Origin: Massilia atriviolacea
Lineage (GTDB): Bacteria > Pseudomonadota > Gammaproteobacteria > Burkholderiales > Burkholderiaceae_D
Direction: 5' to 3'
Assembly: GCF_003953935.1 (NCBI RefSeq)
Contig: NZ_RXLQ01000002.1
Location: 1 to 64,000, forward strand
DNA length: 64,000 bases
Shown: one piece after another, positions 62,662 through 64,000 of the stretch
Position numbering within the stretch: position 1 is the first letter of the stretch
Layout of the letters: each line of letters starts with the position of its first letter
The notes under the pieces: generated by a model
The model's database searches: none
Told to the model about the DNA's origin: nothing
What the model saw: the letters and a program-made list of their open reading frames with translations, nothing else
Translations under genes and position numbers: made by a program

Positions 62662-63564
62662 TTACGCCGGGCAAGCCTCCAGCACGGTCGCCACCGCCAC
62701 GTATTCGTAGGGGGCGCCGCCGGCTTCGCTCAGGGCCTGCACGGCGCAACGCAAGTGCAGGGGGCTGCCGTCGCCGGCCTGGGTGTGGATGTCGCCCGAC
62801 CACTCGCCATCGCATGCCAGCGCCTGCACGATCTGGCTCGCCAGCGGCGCGGGCAGGGGAGCGGCCTGTAACGCCTGGAGCGCGCGTCCGACGAGCTGCT
62901 CGCGCGTCTTGCCGCTCAGCGCGCACAGGCGCGCGCTCACATCGCGGATGCGCCCTTGCGGATCGAGCTTGAGCACCAGGGCTTGCTGTCCGACCAGTTC
63001 CTGCACCCGGCGCGCCTCGGCCAGTTCGGCCGCCAGGGCGGCCCGGTCGGCTGCGGCCGCCTGCAGGCCCGCATACGCGCGCAGAGACGCGATGACGGTC
63101 GTGAACAGCTTGCGCGTGGTCAGGTCGGCCTTGGACCAGAAGTCGTTGATGTCGTAGTCGCAGATGATGCTGTGTTCCAGCGCCTGGCCCGGCTGGCCGG
63201 TGCGCAGCACGATGCGCACCAGCTCGTTGTGCAGTTCGGAGCGGACCCGATGCGCCACCTGCAAGCCGGCATCCGGCGTTTCCATGATGACGTCGAGCAG
63301 CACCAGGGCGATATCGGGCGTGGCGCGCAGCGTGTCGAGCGCTTCCTTGCCGCTGTAGGCGTGCAGGAAGCTCAGGCGGCGGCCCTGGAATTGGGTGTTA
63401 CTGAGTGCGAACTTGGTGACCACGTGGACGTCCACATCATCATCCACGATCAGGATGCGCCAGGGCGGCTGTTCCTGCGCCGGCGACCCCATCGGCTCGG
63501 ACGGGTCGTCGTCCTCGATGAACAGGTCGCCGTTCTTGGGATCGTCGGAAGCGGAAGCGGACAT
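62662..63564 (-). CDS. Response regulator with REC and PAS-like domain, no output
   Basis: 300 residues. REC domain about 36-165: WRILIVDDDVDVHVVTKFALSNTQFQGRRLSFLHAYSGKEALDTL with the phosphoacceptor in ALVLLDVIME and the late GQPGQALEHSIICDYDINDFWSKADLTTRKLFTTVIASLRAY, the pattern of DUF3369-linked regulators. A coiled coil (about 168-190) is followed by a PAS-like domain (about 195-300). No HTH, GGDEF, EAL, HD-GYP or kinase domain follows, unlike usual DUF3369 regulators. It could act by protein contact. ATG 63564; convergent with the helicase gene; spacing 6 bp. Confidence 0.85.
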   Translation of the reverse strand: MSASASDDPKNGDLFIEDDDPSEPMGSPAQEQPPWRILIVDDDVDVHVVTKFALSNTQFQGRRLSFLHAYSGKEALDTLRATPDIALVLLDVIMETPDAGLQVAHRVRSELHNELVRIVLRTGQPGQALEHSIICDYDINDFWSKADLTTRKLFTTVIASLRAYAGLQAAAADRAALAAELAEARRVQELVGQQALVLKLDPQGRIRDVSARLCALSGKTREQLVGRALQALQAAPLPAPLASQIVQALACDGEWSGDIHTQAGDGSPLHLRCAVQALSEAGGAPYEYVAVATVLEACPA

Positions 63565-63611
63565 GACCCCACACTATGCCAGCGGGCGCGCTTTGTCAAA
63601 GACCGCACGAC

Positions 63612-63835
63612 TTATCCCCTGTTTTGCCGGTTTGTAGGAATTTGCCGAACGGACAGTTTGTGACAAGCGCATGCCAAGTTTCAAGTGACTGATTTCATTG
63701 GCTATTTTTTCTGCCTTCAGAACGGGCATTTTGTAGAAACCCGCATGAATCCGGGCTTTACGGGGTGCCGGAGAGCGCTTATCCACAATGTTATCCACAC
63801 TTCTTGTGGATATCTGCAAAAAGCCTGATAAATCC
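63612..63835. other. DnaA-box module 2 (intergenic)
   Basis: TTATCCACA at 63779-63787 and 63791-63799 and inverted TGTGGATAT at 63805-63813, with the same 12- and 14-bp offsets as module 1 at 60345. Shared flanks are TTTGTAGGAATTTGCC (63631) and GCATTTTGTAGAAACCCGCA (63726), spaced as in module 1, and CAAAAAGCCT after the boxes (63817). It lies between two reverse-strand genes and has no reading frame. Confidence 0.7.
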
Positions 63836-63840
63836 GTGGC

Positions 63841-63999
63841 TTAGGCCTGGGCTGGCGGGGTGCTGCCGGCGCCGCGCCCGGCTTTCCTGCGCGGCGGCGA
63901 CTGCGCCAGGTGTTTCAATTCCTCGAAGCGGTCGAGGAACAGCGTGTAGGCGCGCTCCGGCCCGATCGGAACGATCTTGCCAGCATGGGGCGCAGGCAG
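63841..63999 (-). CDS. C-terminal end of an unknown protein (partial)
   Basis: The stop TAA is at 63843-63841 on the reverse strand. The visible 52 residues read LPAPHAGKIVPIGPERAY...LFLDRFEELKHLAQSPPRRK..., then an Ala/Gly/Arg-rich tail. No motif recognised. The rest lies beyond the window edge. Confidence 0.5.
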   Translation of the reverse strand: MPAPHAGKIVPIGPERAYTLFLDRFEELKHLAQSPPRRKAGRGAGSTPPAQA

Positions 64000-64000
64000 G

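Overview
The window is GC-rich chromosomal DNA of a betaproteobacterium, most likely an Oxalobacteraceae member of the Massilia/Duganella/Telluria type. This placement is inferred from gene content: a Burkholderiales-type porin, an assimilatory nitrate operon with nasT/nasS, TonB receptors paired with a flavin halogenase, a PEP-CTERM-associated acyltransferase and a 'GGGGTCAGAGC' repeat. No rRNA, tRNA, CRISPR array, prophage or transposase gene was seen.

Layout. 1-0.8 kb: an AT-richer scrap with the end of an unknown gene and a lipoprotein resembling DUF3304 (a type VI secretion immunity-like family), whose signal peptide is broken by one base. 1.0-2.8 kb: a Tat-signal protein, an SDR oxidoreductase and a DUF2314-like protein. 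3.0-13.0 kb: a carbohydrate-uptake regulon holding a TonB receptor, a tryptophan-halogenase-like flavoprotein, a small outer-membrane barrel, a 2OG-oxygenase-like DUF6445 protein, an orphan sugar-binding protein, a LacI repressor and a GH1 beta-glucosidase. Matching LacI-type operators lie before the receptor, the binding protein, the glucosidase and, at 24.4 kb, a secreted CBM-GH5-CBM glucanase. Together these suggest use of a beta-glucan or cello-oligosaccharide.

13-24 kb: a hemerythrin, a DUF1801 pseudogene, a CHASE3 chemoreceptor, modABC plus a short ModE, a tandemly duplicated REP-type repeat, a SUV3-like helicase, a PEP-CTERM-type acyltransferase convergent with a ThiF-like enzyme, and a KGG stress protein. 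26-38 kb: a second hemerythrin, a class A PBP, a membrane trypsin-like protease with a degenerate J-domain, eutBC, a YdjM-type membrane protein, a porin, a universal stress protein with an in-frame 30-bp repeat, an AraC regulator and a SixA-like phosphatase.

38.9-49.2 kb: the assimilatory nitrate locus. nasT (ANTAR antiterminator) and nasS (nitrate sensor) precede a sigma-54 promoter and a leader RNA with two hexaloop hairpins and a terminator. The nitrate transporter, nirB, nirD, a FAD reductase and the molybdenum nitrate reductase follow. The modABC genes supply molybdate for this last enzyme.

49-60 kb: PhnA, a FeeM-like acyltransferase, a large GGDEF/EAL protein, stress proteins (SRPBCC, phosphoribosyltransferase, HdeD), S-formylglutathione hydrolase, a two-gene chromate transporter and two small proteins. 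60-64 kb: an SOS-controlled UvrD-like helicase and an output-less response regulator. Each is preceded by one of two homologous ~200-bp intergenic modules carrying three DnaA-box sequences in identical spacing, the most unusual feature of the window.
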